Shown piece by piece: positions 1 through 8,858 of a stretch of 64,000 bases of DNA. The notes beneath the pieces are model-generated. The model was not told where the DNA came from. It saw only the letters and a list, made by a program, of their open reading frames with translations, and did not search any database. The DNA comes from Gemmatimonadota bacterium. Lineage in GTDB: Bacteria > Gemmatimonadota > Gemmatimonadetes > Longimicrobiales > Gaopeijiaceae. The stretch spans positions 25,024 to 89,023 of the forward strand of contig JAPPNN010000011.1 of assembly GCA_028873815.1 (NCBI GenBank), in the 5' to 3' direction. Each line of letters opens with the position of its first letter. Positions within the stretch are counted from its first letter, which is position 1. Both the position numbers and the translations under genes were made by a program.

Positions 1-2
1 GG

Positions 3-716
3 CCGGGTGGCTCGTCCGTCTCGGTGCCGTTCTACGTCAGCCGCGGCTACGTCGTCTTCATTCCCGACATCCCGTACGAGATCGGCTATCCCGGCGAGAG
101 CGCCCTCGACGCGGTGGTGCCGGGCGTACTGAGCCTCGTGGCCCGCGGTTTCGTCAAGGAAGACAAGATCGGGGTGCAGGGGCATTCGTGGGGCGGGTAC
201 CAGATCGCGTACATGGTCACCAAGACCAACCTGTTCGCGGCGGCCGAGGCGGGCGCACCCGTCAGCAACATGACCAGCGCCTACGGCGGCATCCGCTGGC
301 AGTCCGGCATGAGCCGCATGTTCCAGTACGAGCGTACGCAGAGCCGGATCGGCGGCACGCTGTGGGAGTCCACGAACGAGTACCTGCACAACTCGCCGGT
401 CTTCTACGCCGACAAGATCCACACCCCGCTCCTGATGATGCACAACGACGAGGACGGCGCGGTTCCGTGGTACCAGGGGATCGAGATGTTCGTCGCCATG
501 CGGCGGTTGCAGAAGCCGGTCTGGATGCTCAACTACAACGGCCAGGGGCACGGTCTGAGCCGCGAGGCCGACCGCAAGGACTGGGCGATCCGCATGCAGC
601 AGTTCTTCGATCACTACCTTATGGACGCTCCCGCCCCGGTCTGGATGGAGGAAGGCGTGCCCGCGATCCTGAAGGGGAAGACCCTGGGGCTGGAAGTGAA
701 GCGAAGGGTGTCGTAG
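3..716 (+). CDS. S9-family (prolyl oligopeptidase-like) serine peptidase, C-terminal part
   Basis: The gene runs in from outside the window, so only the last 237 residues are visible; the GTG at 24 is internal, not a start. The fragment is the alpha/beta-hydrolase catalytic domain of an S9-type peptidase. The nucleophile Ser lies in GHSWGGYQ (codon 186-188), the likely charge-relay Asp in HNDEDGAVP (codon 453-455) and the His in GQGHGLS (codon 549-551), in the order and spacing usual for the family. The missing N-terminal part would normally be a beta-propeller and export signal. Family assignment is firm; whether it is a dipeptidyl, acylaminoacyl or oligopeptidase cannot be told. Confidence 0.9.
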   Translation, partial: PGGSSVSVPFYVSRGYVVFIPDIPYEIGYPGESALDAVVPGVLSLVARGFVKEDKIGVQGHSWGGYQIAYMVTKTNLFAAAEAGAPVSNMTSAYGGIRWQSGMSRMFQYERTQSRIGGTLWESTNEYLHNSPVFYADKIHTPLLMMHNDEDGAVPWYQGIEMFVAMRRLQKPVWMLNYNGQGHGLSREADRKDWAIRMQQFFDHYLMDAPAPVWMEEGVPAILKGKTLGLEVKRRVS

Positions 717-726
717 GGGACGCGCC

Positions 727-1713
727 ATGGCATCGGGAGTGGGGTGGGCCTGGCTGGCGGCGTCCGTCTTCGGGGTGGCTGCCGCCTGCACGCCGCCCGC
801 CGCCGGGCCGCCGCCTGCGGGCGCCTTCGCGTTCGGCGTCTACGGGGACGGCCCCTACTATTTCTGGGAGAACGGACGGTATCGGCGGCTGCTCGCGGAT
901 GTCGCGGCCTCCGACGTCGAGTGGTTCGTGCATATCGGGGACATCCTCTGGACTCCGTGCTCGGACGAGGCGTTCCGCGAGCGCCGGGCGTCTCTGGATG
1001 GACTGGAGCTCCCGGTGGTCTATACGCCCGGGGACAACGAGTGGACCGACTGTCACGAGAAGGCGCCCGGCGGCTATGACACGCTGGAGCGCCTGGCCTC
1101 CCTCCGGCGCGTCTTCTTCGACGACCCGCACACCAGCCTGGGGGGCCGTCCGATGCTGCTCCTTTCGCAGGCGGCGACGCCGGACTACGCCGATTTCCCC
1201 GAGAACGCGCGCTGGAGCCGGGGCGGCTTCGTCTTTGCCACGGTGCATATCGTCGGGTCCGCGAACGGTACGCTGATCTTCGAGGGTCGCACCCCCGCGC
1301 ACGACGCCGAAGTGCTGCGCCGTACCGAGGCCGCGGTGGCATGGCTGGATGGGACCTTCGCCGCGGCGCGCGCCGACAGCGCGAAGGGCGTGGCGATCTT
1401 CGCCCACGGCAATGTTTCCCTGGAAAGGGGAGGTGCGTGGGGTGAGTGGGGATCCGAGCCCTACGAGCCGTTCGTGACCGCACTGGAGAAGCAGGTCTCG
1501 GTCTTTCCTGGACCGGTCCTGTTCATCCACGGCGACTCGCACCAGCAGCGGGTCGACCAGCCGCTACATGACAGCGCGGGCGCGGTCCACGCCAACTTCA
1601 CCCGCCTGGAGACCTTCGGCTCGCCGGACATCGGCTGGGTGCGCGTGGTGGTCGACACCGTCGGAGGGCGCTTTCTGGAGTTTGAGCCGCGGCTCATGCG
1701 GGGCTGGTTCTAG
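727..1713 (+). CDS. Calcineurin-like metallophosphoesterase lipoprotein
   Basis: A 328-residue exported protein with a lipoprotein signal ending VAAAC (Cys21), followed by a Pro/Ala-rich linker. The metallophosphoesterase signature motifs appear in order: GDGPYY near residue 40, HIGDILW near 78, GDNEWTD near 105, then a C-terminal HGNVS and HGDSHQ that supply His ligands. The first motif has GDGP where the family usually has D-x-H, so one metal ligand may be altered. It starts 10 bases after the peptidase gene and probably shares its transcript. Substrate is unknown. Confidence 0.82.
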   Translation: MASGVGWAWLAASVFGVAAACTPPAAGPPPAGAFAFGVYGDGPYYFWENGRYRRLLADVAASDVEWFVHIGDILWTPCSDEAFRERRASLDGLELPVVYTPGDNEWTDCHEKAPGGYDTLERLASLRRVFFDDPHTSLGGRPMLLLSQAATPDYADFPENARWSRGGFVFATVHIVGSANGTLIFEGRTPAHDAEVLRRTEAAVAWLDGTFAAARADSAKGVAIFAHGNVSLERGGAWGEWGSEPYEPFVTALEKQVSVFPGPVLFIHGDSHQQRVDQPLHDSAGAVHANFTRLETFGSPDIGWVRVVVDTVGGRFLEFEPRLMRGWF

Positions 1714-1763
1714 CCTCGCGTCCCGTACTGGTCCCCCCCTCGCCCCCGGCTTACCTTCCAGCC

Positions 1764-2015
1764 ATGCCCATCTACGAGTACACCTGCGGGGACTGCGGCC
1801 TCGACTTCGAGCGCCTCGTGCTCGGCGGACGCACCCCGTCCTGTCCGGAGTGCGCCAGCGAGAACCTTGCGCGGCGCCTGTCGCTGCCTCGGGTCAAGTC
1901 CTCGACCACTCGCGAGATGGCGATGCGCGCCGCCAGAAAGCGCGACGCGGGTCAGGCCCGGGACCGGATGCACGAACGCATCCGGTATGAAGAGAGCCAC
2001 GACCGGCACGGTTGA
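1764..2015 (+). CDS. FmdB-family zinc ribbon protein
   Basis: An 83-residue protein of the FmdB/CxxC_CxxC_SSSS family. The N-terminus MPIYEYTC is the family hallmark, followed by C8-x2-C11 and C27-x2-C30 zinc knuckles (CGDC and CPEC). The C-terminal half is basic and probably disordered. The family is often called a putative regulatory protein, after a gene next to formamidase in Methylophilus, but its function is not established. It sits 3 bases before the next gene. Confidence 0.9.
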   Translation: MPIYEYTCGDCGLDFERLVLGGRTPSCPECASENLARRLSLPRVKSSTTREMAMRAARKRDAGQARDRMHERIRYEESHDRHG

Positions 2016-2018
2016 GCC

Positions 2019-2513
2019 TTGAACCCGGTTCGACTGCTTGTGCTGTTCGCCCTGGCCGTTGCTGCGGCGGGTTGCGCACGCGACCGGGGCGCCGGCGTTC
2101 TGGAGATCATCGCCGGTGAAGCCCGCTCGGCCATCGAGGCGTACGTCGACGCGGTGAACGCGATGGACCTCGATTCGGCCGGCACATTCTACTCGGACGC
2201 ACCGGGATTCCAATGGGTCGAGGACGGCGCCGTGCGCTACGGCTCGACCCGGGAAGCGCGGGAATCGCTGGCAGCCCTGGGCGCGATGGCGTCGTCCACC
2301 AGGCTCACGCTCCGCGACCTGTCGGTGACGGCGCTCGGACTTGGCAGCGCGGTCGCCAGCTGTCACTTCGAGCAGGACATCGGCATCGAGGGCGGGGGCG
2401 GGTTTTCGTACTCGGGGGCGATGACCATCGTGCTGCGCAACGACGACGGCCGCTGGCTCTTCGCCTCCGGTCACACATCGACGGCGGTCACGGAACCCGG
2501 GGAACGCCCGTGA
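2019..2513 (+). CDS. NTF2-like (SnoaL/DUF4440-type) lipoprotein
   Basis: A 164-residue protein starting at a TTG immediately after the zinc ribbon stop. The signal peptide ends AAAGC, giving a lipidated Cys19. The mature part has the cone-shaped NTF2-like pattern: a helix with AIEAYVDAVNAMDLDSAGTF, then alternating strands ending with a W-containing strand RWLFASGHTS. The family includes ketosteroid isomerase-like enzymes and non-enzymatic binding proteins. I see no catalytic set and infer only the fold. The stop overlaps the permease start as GTGA. Confidence 0.78.
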   Translation: MNPVRLLVLFALAVAAAGCARDRGAGVLEIIAGEARSAIEAYVDAVNAMDLDSAGTFYSDAPGFQWVEDGAVRYGSTREARESLAALGAMASSTRLTLRDLSVTALGLGSAVASCHFEQDIGIEGGGGFSYSGAMTIVLRNDDGRWLFASGHTSTAVTEPGERP

Positions 2514-4030
2514 CGAACGGCAATTCCAACGGCGGAGGCACGACCGGCACGCAACCCTCCCCGGGACTCAGCAGGCGGCTGGGGCTGCTCGGGCTGACCG
2601 CGACCGGCATCTGCGCGATGCTGGGTGCCGCGATCAACATCATCCCGATCATGCTGCAGCGGAACGTGCCGGGCATCGGGCCCCATGTTCTGCCCTCGTA
2701 CCTCTTTGCCGCGATTCCGGCGCTGGTGGCCGCGCTCGCCTACGCCAGCCTGTCCTCGGCCATGCCGCGCGCGGGCGGCAGCTACATCTACGTGAGCCGC
2801 TCGCTCAGCCCCTACTGGGGATTCGTGGCGAGCTTCTCGCAGTGGTTCGGGCTCTCGATCGCGATCGGCGTCGTGTCCTACGTGCTCATCCCGTTCCTGA
2901 GGGACATCGCGGATGCCGTGGGATGGGCGGGAACAGCGGCGGCGCTCGACACCGGACCGATCCGGGTCGGTCTCGCGCTCGCGTTCCTGTGGACCTTCGT
3001 GATCGTCAACCTGCGCGGGCTCGGTGTGTACCAGGTCACGCTCGTGCCGATGATGTTCCTCATGTTCGCGCTGGGCAGCGTGGTCATCGTGGCCGGCTTC
3101 CTCTTCGATCACGGGGACTTCGGCGCAGCGTTGATGGCCACCGAGGGGCGGGCCGTCCCGCCCGAGCCCGCGGCTCCCTTCCGCCTCGGTACCTTCCTCG
3201 CGGCCGCCGCGCTGCTCTTCTCCAGCTTCATCGGCTTCGACTCCATCGCCCAGGCGGGCGGGGAAGCGCGCAACCCGGGCCGCAATCTGCCCCTTGCGAC
3301 GGGGCTCGCGGTCGTTACGGTGGGCGCGTTCTACCTCCTCTTCACGGCCGCGATCTATCACGCGGTCCCGTGGAGCTTCGTGGCCCAGGAGGCGCAGCTC
3401 CGCGACCTGACCGCCCCCGGCCTGCTCGGCTACCTGCTTCCCACGGGATGGACGGTGGCGATCGTCGCGGGGGCGGCCGTGGCGCTCATCAACGACCTGC
3501 CCGCCATGCTGCTCGCCGTCTCGCGCCTCATGTTCGCGTGGGGCGAGGACGGGATCTTCCCGCGCGCCGTTGCAAGCGTGAACGCGCGCTGGCGGACCCC
3601 GCACGCGGCGCTCGTGGCGAGTGGCCTGATGGCGACGGTGGGCATCCTGGGAAGCCACCTGGCCGGCGATTTCTTCCTGGGGATCGACATCCTCGTCACC
3701 GCGATGCTGGTCAACTTTCTCCTGATGTGCCTGTCGCTGCTGAACCTGGCGCGCCGCAACCCGGAACGCGCGGCGCGGATGCAGGTCCTCAGGGCGCGTG
3801 CGGGCCAGCTCGTGGTGGGGACGGCGGGCGTCATTCTGCTCACCGTCTTTCTGGGCGTCCACATCAACAAGGATCTGAGCGCCGACGTGAGCGCCTGGTA
3901 CTTCCACTCCACCTGGGTGTGGATCGGCGTGATGGCCGTCGCTTCGGCGATCTTCTTCGTGCGCGTGGGGCGAATGCGGAGGCAGGGCGCGGACACGGGC
4001 GCCCTCTTCCGGGAGCTGCCGCGCGGTTGA
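2510..4030 (+). CDS. APC-superfamily amino acid/polyamine permease
   Basis: The start chosen is GTG 2510, which overlaps the upstream stop by four bases; the frame is open further 5' but that part has no permease character. The 506-residue product has a hydrophilic Gly/Thr-rich N-terminus, then about 12 membrane segments. The first (LGLLGLTATGICAMLGAAIN) and the motif SFIGFDSIAQAGGEARNPGR in the middle are typical of APC transporters. It should import or exchange an amino acid or amine across the inner membrane. Downstream are an AKR-RidA fusion and a HAD hydrolase, so the substrate could be the one they process; that link is inference. Confidence 0.88.
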   Translation: MTNGNSNGGGTTGTQPSPGLSRRLGLLGLTATGICAMLGAAINIIPIMLQRNVPGIGPHVLPSYLFAAIPALVAALAYASLSSAMPRAGGSYIYVSRSLSPYWGFVASFSQWFGLSIAIGVVSYVLIPFLRDIADAVGWAGTAAALDTGPIRVGLALAFLWTFVIVNLRGLGVYQVTLVPMMFLMFALGSVVIVAGFLFDHGDFGAALMATEGRAVPPEPAAPFRLGTFLAAAALLFSSFIGFDSIAQAGGEARNPGRNLPLATGLAVVTVGAFYLLFTAAIYHAVPWSFVAQEAQLRDLTAPGLLGYLLPTGWTVAIVAGAAVALINDLPAMLLAVSRLMFAWGEDGIFPRAVASVNARWRTPHAALVASGLMATVGILGSHLAGDFFLGIDILVTAMLVNFLLMCLSLLNLARRNPERAARMQVLRARAGQLVVGTAGVILLTVFLGVHINKDLSADVSAWYFHSTWVWIGVMAVASAIFFVRVGRMRRQGADTGALFRELPRG

Positions 4031-4061
4031 TGATCGGCTGGACCGAGGGCCCCTCTCGGCC

Positions 4062-5501
4062 ATGAAAGTCGAGCGCGCACCGCTGGGTCCGGGACTCGAG
4101 GTGTCCCGCGTCCTGACAGGACTCTGGCAGGTTGCCGACCAGGAGCGGGACGGGCGGGCGCTCGACCCGGATGCCGCCTCGCGGGCCCTCGACCCGCACG
4201 CCGATGCGGGCCTCACCAGCTTCGACATGGCGGACCACTACGGCTCCGCCGAAGTCATCGCAGGGCGCCTGGCTGCCCGCCGCGGCGACGTCCAGCTCCT
4301 CACCAAGTGGGTGCCCGAGCCGGGCCCCGCGAGCCCGGAGGCGGCGGCCGGCGCGGTGGAACGCGCATTGAAGCGGCTGGGGACCGACCGCATCGACCTC
4401 CTGCAGTTCCACCCGTGGAGCTACGCGGATCCGAGCTGGCTGGACAACCTCTTCCTGCTTGCCAAGCACCAGGCGGCGGGCCGGATCCTGCATTTGGGCC
4501 TCACCAACTGCGACGCCGTCCACCTCGACATGGCGATCCGGAGCGGCGTCCCGATCGTGTCCAACCAGGTGTGCTTCTCCCTGGTCGACCGCCGGGCGGC
4601 GGGCGCCATGTCACGGGTCTGCCGGGAGCACGGCGTGAAGCTCCTCGCGTACGGAACGCTGGCGGGCGGCCTGCTCAGCGACCGCTGGCTGGGCCGCGCG
4701 GAGCCGGCGATCGACGAATCGCTGACCTGGTCGCAGATGAAATACCGTCGCTTCGTCGACGAGGCGGGGGGCTGGGACCGGTTCCAGGCGCTGCTGCAGA
4801 CGGTGCGCGGGATCGCGGATCGGCTCGGCACCTCCATAGCCAACGTGGCCTGCCGCCATGTGCTCGATCAGCCTGCGGTCGCCGGCATCATCGTGGGCGC
4901 CAGGCCCGGCGAACGGAGCCACATCGAGGACAACCTCCGGCTCTTTCGATTCGCGCTCGACGCCCGGGCGCGCCGGGAGCTGGAAGCGGCGTGCGAGGCG
5001 CTCGATCCGATCCCGGGCGACTGCGGCGACGAGTACCGCCGACCCCCCTTCCTGACCGCCGCGGGAGACCTCAGCCACCATGTCACGCACTTCCCCGCGC
5101 CCTGGCCGGTCACCTCCAGCCACGGGGCCGCGCGGGTTTCCACGGGGACGCCCTGGGAAGCGCTGGCGGGCTACAGCCGCGCCGTGCGCAAGGGCAACCG
5201 GATTCACGTGTCGGGCACCACCTCGAACCACGGTGGCCGGCTGATCGGCGGACGCGACGCGGCAGCCCAGACACATTTCATCATCGACAAGATCGACGGG
5301 GCGCTGCAATCGCTGGGCGGGTCGCTGGAGGACGTCGTCCGCACCCGGGTCTTCATTCGCGACGGCGTGGACTGGGAGCCGGTGGCACGGGCCCACGGGC
5401 TGCGCTTCGCCCACATTCGTCCCGCGAACACGCTCGTGCGCGCGAACACGGTGGGCGACGACCTTCTCGTCGAAATCGAAGCGGACGCGGAGGTCTCATG
5501 A
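4062..5501 (+). CDS. Aldo/keto reductase fused to a RidA (YjgF)-like domain
   Basis: A 479-residue two-domain protein. Residues 1 to about 330 form an aldo/keto reductase with the catalytic tetrad visible as Asp55, Tyr60 (DMADHYG), Lys82 (LLTKW) and His117 (LLQFHPW), plus a C-terminal GARPGE nucleotide-binding segment. Residues about 350-479 resemble the RidA/YER057c family (GNRIHVSGTTSNHGG, SLEDVVRTRVFIRD, ANTLVRANTVGDDLLVEIEADA). RidA proteins hydrolyse reactive enamines or imines, so a fusion could pair NAD(P)H-dependent carbonyl chemistry with removal of an unstable intermediate. The stop overlaps the HAD start as ATGA, so the two are translationally coupled. Substrate unknown. Confidence 0.87.
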   Translation: MKVERAPLGPGLEVSRVLTGLWQVADQERDGRALDPDAASRALDPHADAGLTSFDMADHYGSAEVIAGRLAARRGDVQLLTKWVPEPGPASPEAAAGAVERALKRLGTDRIDLLQFHPWSYADPSWLDNLFLLAKHQAAGRILHLGLTNCDAVHLDMAIRSGVPIVSNQVCFSLVDRRAAGAMSRVCREHGVKLLAYGTLAGGLLSDRWLGRAEPAIDESLTWSQMKYRRFVDEAGGWDRFQALLQTVRGIADRLGTSIANVACRHVLDQPAVAGIIVGARPGERSHIEDNLRLFRFALDARARRELEAACEALDPIPGDCGDEYRRPPFLTAAGDLSHHVTHFPAPWPVTSSHGAARVSTGTPWEALAGYSRAVRKGNRIHVSGTTSNHGGRLIGGRDAAAQTHFIIDKIDGALQSLGGSLEDVVRTRVFIRDGVDWEPVARAHGLRFAHIRPANTLVRANTVGDDLLVEIEADAEVS

Positions 5502-6142
5502 AGCCGCCCGGCGCGCGACGCCTACGCCCCGGGGTGATCCTCTTCGACCTTCTGTCGGCGCTGCTCGACTCGTGGTCGCTTTGGGACGACATCGCGGGGG
5601 GCCGCGCCCTGGGACGCCGCTGGCGCATGGAATACCTGAAGCTCACCTATGCTGCGGGCGCCTATGTCCGCTACCGGGACCTCGTCGCCGACTCGGCGGA
5701 GGCGGTCGGCCTGCCCGGCCGGGCCGCGCACGAGCTGGAAGCCCGGTGGGCTGAACTCGCGCCGTGGCCGGGTGCCGGCAGGGTGCTGCGCGAACTCGCG
5801 GCTGAGGGCAGACGGCTGGGCGTCGTGACCAACTGCTCCGAAGCCATGGGACAGCGGGCGGCCGACTTGGTGGACGCACCATTCGAGGCCGTCGTCACCG
5901 CCGAGTCCGCAGGCTTCTACAAGCCCGACGCGCGCATCTACGCGGCCGGCGCGAAGGCCATGAACGCCGCGCCGGACGAGGTTCTGTTCGTGGCCGGATC
6001 TCCCTTCGACGTCGTTGGAGCAAACGCCGCCGGCTTCGCGGTGGTGTGGCACAACCCGGCCGGCCTGAGGTCGCCCGCCGCGGAAGCGACCGCCAACGCA
6101 GTCTTCGACGACCTCCGGGAACTGGCAACGCTGCTGGCGTGA
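5498..6142 (+). CDS. HAD-superfamily hydrolase, type II haloacid dehalogenase-like
   Basis: The ATG at 5498 overlaps the previous stop (ATGA); the frame is open much further upstream only because of GC-rich shadow coding. The 214-residue product has the HAD motifs: nucleophile Asp17 in ILFDLL, a Thr/Asn motif in VVTNCSE, the Lys in GFYKPDA and an acidic loop in AGSPFDVVGANAAG. Position +2 from the nucleophile is Leu rather than Asp, as in L-2-haloacid dehalogenases and unlike phosphatases. It may act on a product of the coupled reductase; phosphatase activity is less likely. Confidence 0.85.
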   Translation: MKPPGARRLRPGVILFDLLSALLDSWSLWDDIAGGRALGRRWRMEYLKLTYAAGAYVRYRDLVADSAEAVGLPGRAAHELEARWAELAPWPGAGRVLRELAAEGRRLGVVTNCSEAMGQRAADLVDAPFEAVVTAESAGFYKPDARIYAAGAKAMNAAPDEVLFVAGSPFDVVGANAAGFAVVWHNPAGLRSPAAEATANAVFDDLRELATLLA

Positions 6143-6236
6143 CTGCCGGCGGGGCTTACCTTCACTCTCTGCCTCGGGCCTGTTGCCGCCCCGGGTTTCT
6201 CACTGCCCCGGGCTTCCCCGGAGAAGGTTGACCCCG

Positions 6237-6917
6237 ATGTCCGCTCGCCGATGCCTGCCCTTGCCGCTCCTCCTTTTGCCCCTTGCCGCCTGCATGCCCG
6301 AGGCAACGCTGGAAACCGACGCCCAGAAGGCCAGCTACGGAATCGGCCTGAACATGGGACGGTCGCTCGTCGACGTGATGGATCACGTGGACATGCCCGC
6401 GCTGATGAAGGGGCTCACCGATGGCCTGGGAGACGTGGATCCCGCGTTGTCGCAGGAGGAGATCCGGACCGCCATGACGGCCTTCAGCGAGGCGGTCCAG
6501 GCTGCCGCCGCGGAGGAGGGCCGGGCGGAGGGGGATGCGTTCCTCGCCGAGAACGGGGCCAGGGAAGGGGTGGTCACCACCGAGTCCGGCCTGCAGTACG
6601 AGGTGCTGGAGCAGGGCGACGGTCCCAGCGTCGAGTCGGGCCAGCTCGCCATTCTGCACTACCGGGGCACGCTCCCGGACGGAACCGTCTTCGACTCTTC
6701 CTACGACGACGACCCGGCCACCGACGACCAGCCGGCCAGCTTCGGCGTCGACAACGTCATCCCGGGCTTCTCCGAGGCGCTCAAGCTGATGGCGGTGGGC
6801 GGCCGTGTCCGGGTGGTGATTCCCAGCGAGCTGGCCTATGGCGAGGCTGGAGCGCCGCCCAACATCGGTCCCAACCAGGTGCTCATCTTCGAGATCGAGT
6901 TGCTGGGCGTGCAGTAG
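6237..6917 (+). CDS. FKBP-type peptidyl-prolyl isomerase lipoprotein (FkpA/Mip-like)
   Basis: The start is ATG 6237, preceded by GGAGAAGG; a TTG at 6183 would add an unlikely leader. The 226-residue protein has a lipoprotein signal ending LPLAAC (Cys19), a helical N-terminal region (KASYGIGLNMGRSL) like the dimerisation domain of FkpA/Mip, and an FKBP domain from about residue 115 with GQLAILHYRGTLPDGTVFDSS, VIPGFSEAL and PSELAYGE. It should catalyse prolyl isomerisation or act as a periplasmic chaperone anchored to a membrane. Its 3' end faces the next, convergent permease gene. Confidence 0.92.
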   Translation: MSARRCLPLPLLLLPLAACMPEATLETDAQKASYGIGLNMGRSLVDVMDHVDMPALMKGLTDGLGDVDPALSQEEIRTAMTAFSEAVQAAAAEEGRAEGDAFLAENGAREGVVTTESGLQYEVLEQGDGPSVESGQLAILHYRGTLPDGTVFDSSYDDDPATDDQPASFGVDNVIPGFSEALKLMAVGGRVRVVIPSELAYGEAGAPPNIGPNQVLIFEIELLGVQ

Positions 6918-6921
6918 GCCC

Positions 6922-8223
6922 TCACGCCCTCCGCCCGGCGAGCAGGTAGAAGACGAGTCCGGCGCCGATCACCACCGGGGCCATCGCGGCCTCGGCCGGC
7001 CGGTCGATCGCAATGTACACCAGGGTCCACAGCGTCAGCCCGATGTAGACGAGCGGCGTCACCGGGAACCCCCAGGCGCGGTACGGCCGCGGCGCATCGG
7101 GCTCCCGCACGCGCAGAACGAGCACCCCGGCGACCGCCAACAGGCTGTTCAGCCCGAGGGTGAACCCGGCGAAGACGAGGATGGACTCGAACGAGGCCGT
7201 GACGATGAAGACGAGCGTCAGCGCGGCCTGGGTCACGATGGCGACCGCGGGTATCCCGTGCCGATTCACGCGGCCCAGCCGCCGGAAGGCGCTGTAGTCC
7301 TCGCCGATCACCTGGAGCACGCGAGGTCCCGCCATGACCATCGCGCTCACCGTGGAGACGAGCAGCGTGGCCAGGGTGACGCCCATGATCGCAGCGCCCA
7401 TCGGGCCGAACACGTGGGTCGCGGCCACGTAGCCGACCTCCAGCCTTCCCTCCAGCTCGGCCATCGGGGCCGCGCGCAGGAAAGCGTAGTTCAGGGCGGC
7501 GTAGAGCACCATCACGAGCAGCGTGCCGGCGCCGAGCACCCGGGGCAGTGTGCGGCCGGGGTTGCGCACCTCTCCCGTGAGATAGGTGGCGGCGTTCCAG
7601 CCGGTGTAGGCGTAGGAGACGTAGATGAGCGACACGGCGAAAGCGCCGCTGAAGACGAGCGCGGCGTCGCCGGGAGCGGGCAGCAGCGACACGGGCTGCG
7701 GCGCGTCGACCATGGTGGCGGCGGCGATGCAGAAGGCGGCGATCAGCACGACCTTCACCGTCGTGAAGGAGCGCTGGAGGAAGCTGGAGTTGCGGTGGGT
7801 CGTGGCGTGGACCCAGGTGAGCGCGACGACCAGTCCCCCGCCGAGCCAGATGGGCGACAGGGAGGGGAACACCGAAGCGAGATAGGTCCCGAAGGTGATG
7901 GCGGCGAGTGCCGTCGGTGCCGCGAAGCCGATCGTGGCCGAGATCCAGCCCGAGATGAACCCCGCGACCGGATGGTAGATCCGCGACAGAAACGTGTATT
8001 CGCCCCCGGACCTGGGGATGGCCGCGCCTAGTTCGGCGTACGAGATCGCGCCGCAGAAGGCCGCAACGCCGCCGACCACCCAGAGGAGGAGCAGGGGGAA
8101 GGTGGACTGCAGGTCGAGCAGCTGGAATCCCAGGCTGGTGAACACGCCGGTGCCGATCATGTTGGCGACCACCACCGACATGGCGGCGTACGGTCCGTAG
8201 CCGCTCGCGCGCACGCCTTTCAT
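6922..8223 (-). CDS. APC-superfamily amino acid permease
   Basis: The start is the ATG at 8223, preceded on the minus strand by GGGAGGTGA with good spacing; a longer open frame reaches 8298 but lacks a site. The 433-residue protein has about 12 membrane segments, the N-terminal consensus VVVANMIGTGVFTSLG, a TM3 SYAELGAAIPRSGGEY and a central YTGWNAATYLTGEVRNPGR, all APC hallmarks. It resembles the LAT/serine-threonine exchanger type. It is divergent from the LOG-like gene with 34 bases between them, so the promoters must overlap. Confidence 0.9.
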   Translation of the reverse strand: MKGVRASGYGPYAAMSVVVANMIGTGVFTSLGFQLLDLQSTFPLLLLWVVGGVAAFCGAISYAELGAAIPRSGGEYTFLSRIYHPVAGFISGWISATIGFAAPTALAAITFGTYLASVFPSLSPIWLGGGLVVALTWVHATTHRNSSFLQRSFTTVKVVLIAAFCIAAATMVDAPQPVSLLPAPGDAALVFSGAFAVSLIYVSYAYTGWNAATYLTGEVRNPGRTLPRVLGAGTLLVMVLYAALNYAFLRAAPMAELEGRLEVGYVAATHVFGPMGAAIMGVTLATLLVSTVSAMVMAGPRVLQVIGEDYSAFRRLGRVNRHGIPAVAIVTQAALTLVFIVTASFESILVFAGFTLGLNSLLAVAGVLVLRVREPDAPRPYRAWGFPVTPLVYIGLTLWTLVYIAIDRPAEAAMAPVVIGAGLVFYLLAGRRA

Positions 8224-8257
8224 TGGCGCGTCACCTCCCGAGTTGCGAGATTGGGGT

Positions 8258-8851
8258 GTGAAGAAGCTACCCATTGTCGGCGTCATGGGCTCGGGCACCC
8301 GCGCCCACGCTGATCTTGCCGCGCCCTTGGGCCGCCGCCTGGCCGCGCTGGGGGTTCACCTCCTGACGGGGGGCGGACGCGGGGTCATGGCATCGGTCTC
8401 TCGTGCGTTCGCCGAAGTGGAGGGGCGCGCGGGGCTGGTGATCGGAATTCTCCCGCACCTGGAACAGGATGGCGGGTCCGCCTCCCCGCCGGGCTATCCC
8501 AACCGCTGGGTCGAATTGCAAATCCGCACGCAATTGGGGAAGGAGGGCTCGGAGCCCGATTCCCGCAACCACGTCAACGTGCTCACCTCGGATGTGGTCG
8601 TGGCGCTGCCCGGCAGCTCGGGTACGGCCTCGGAGGTCGACCTGGCCATCCGCTACGGCCGGCCCCTGATTCTGTTCGGCGATCTCGAGCGGGCGCAAAG
8701 CCTGCCCCGGTCGGTCGCCACCGCCTCGACCGTCGACGAGGTCATCGCCTTCGTGAGGCGCTCCGTGCTCGACGGGGACCCGCCGCTCGCCGCCCAGCAG
8801 CAACAGTGGGAAGCGCCTCCGCCGCCTCCCGAGGGCGGTGCCCAGCAGTAG
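8258..8851 (+). CDS. LOG-like Rossmann-fold nucleotide-binding protein
   Basis: A 197-residue protein beginning at GTG 8258 (a TTG at 8243 is in frame but lies closer to the divergent permease start). It has the TIGR00725/LOG-like fold: a GSGTR loop near the N-terminus, LLTGGGRGVM, and VVALPGSSGTASEVDLAIRYG, a variant of the PGGxGTxxE motif. True LOG proteins release cytokinin bases from nucleotides; many bacterial relatives are nucleotide phosphoribohydrolases or have unknown roles. The C-terminus is Gln/Pro-rich and probably disordered. It leads directly into the aminotransferase gene. Confidence 0.8.
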   Translation: MKKLPIVGVMGSGTRAHADLAAPLGRRLAALGVHLLTGGGRGVMASVSRAFAEVEGRAGLVIGILPHLEQDGGSASPPGYPNRWVELQIRTQLGKEGSEPDSRNHVNVLTSDVVVALPGSSGTASEVDLAIRYGRPLILFGDLERAQSLPRSVATASTVDEVIAFVRRSVLDGDPPLAAQQQQWEAPPPPPEGGAQQ

Positions 8852-8858
8852 TCCCGCG

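Noticed and set aside
2471..4228. 585-codon minus-strand frame over the APC permease
   Set aside because: Charged low-complexity translation; permease on the plus strand is certain.
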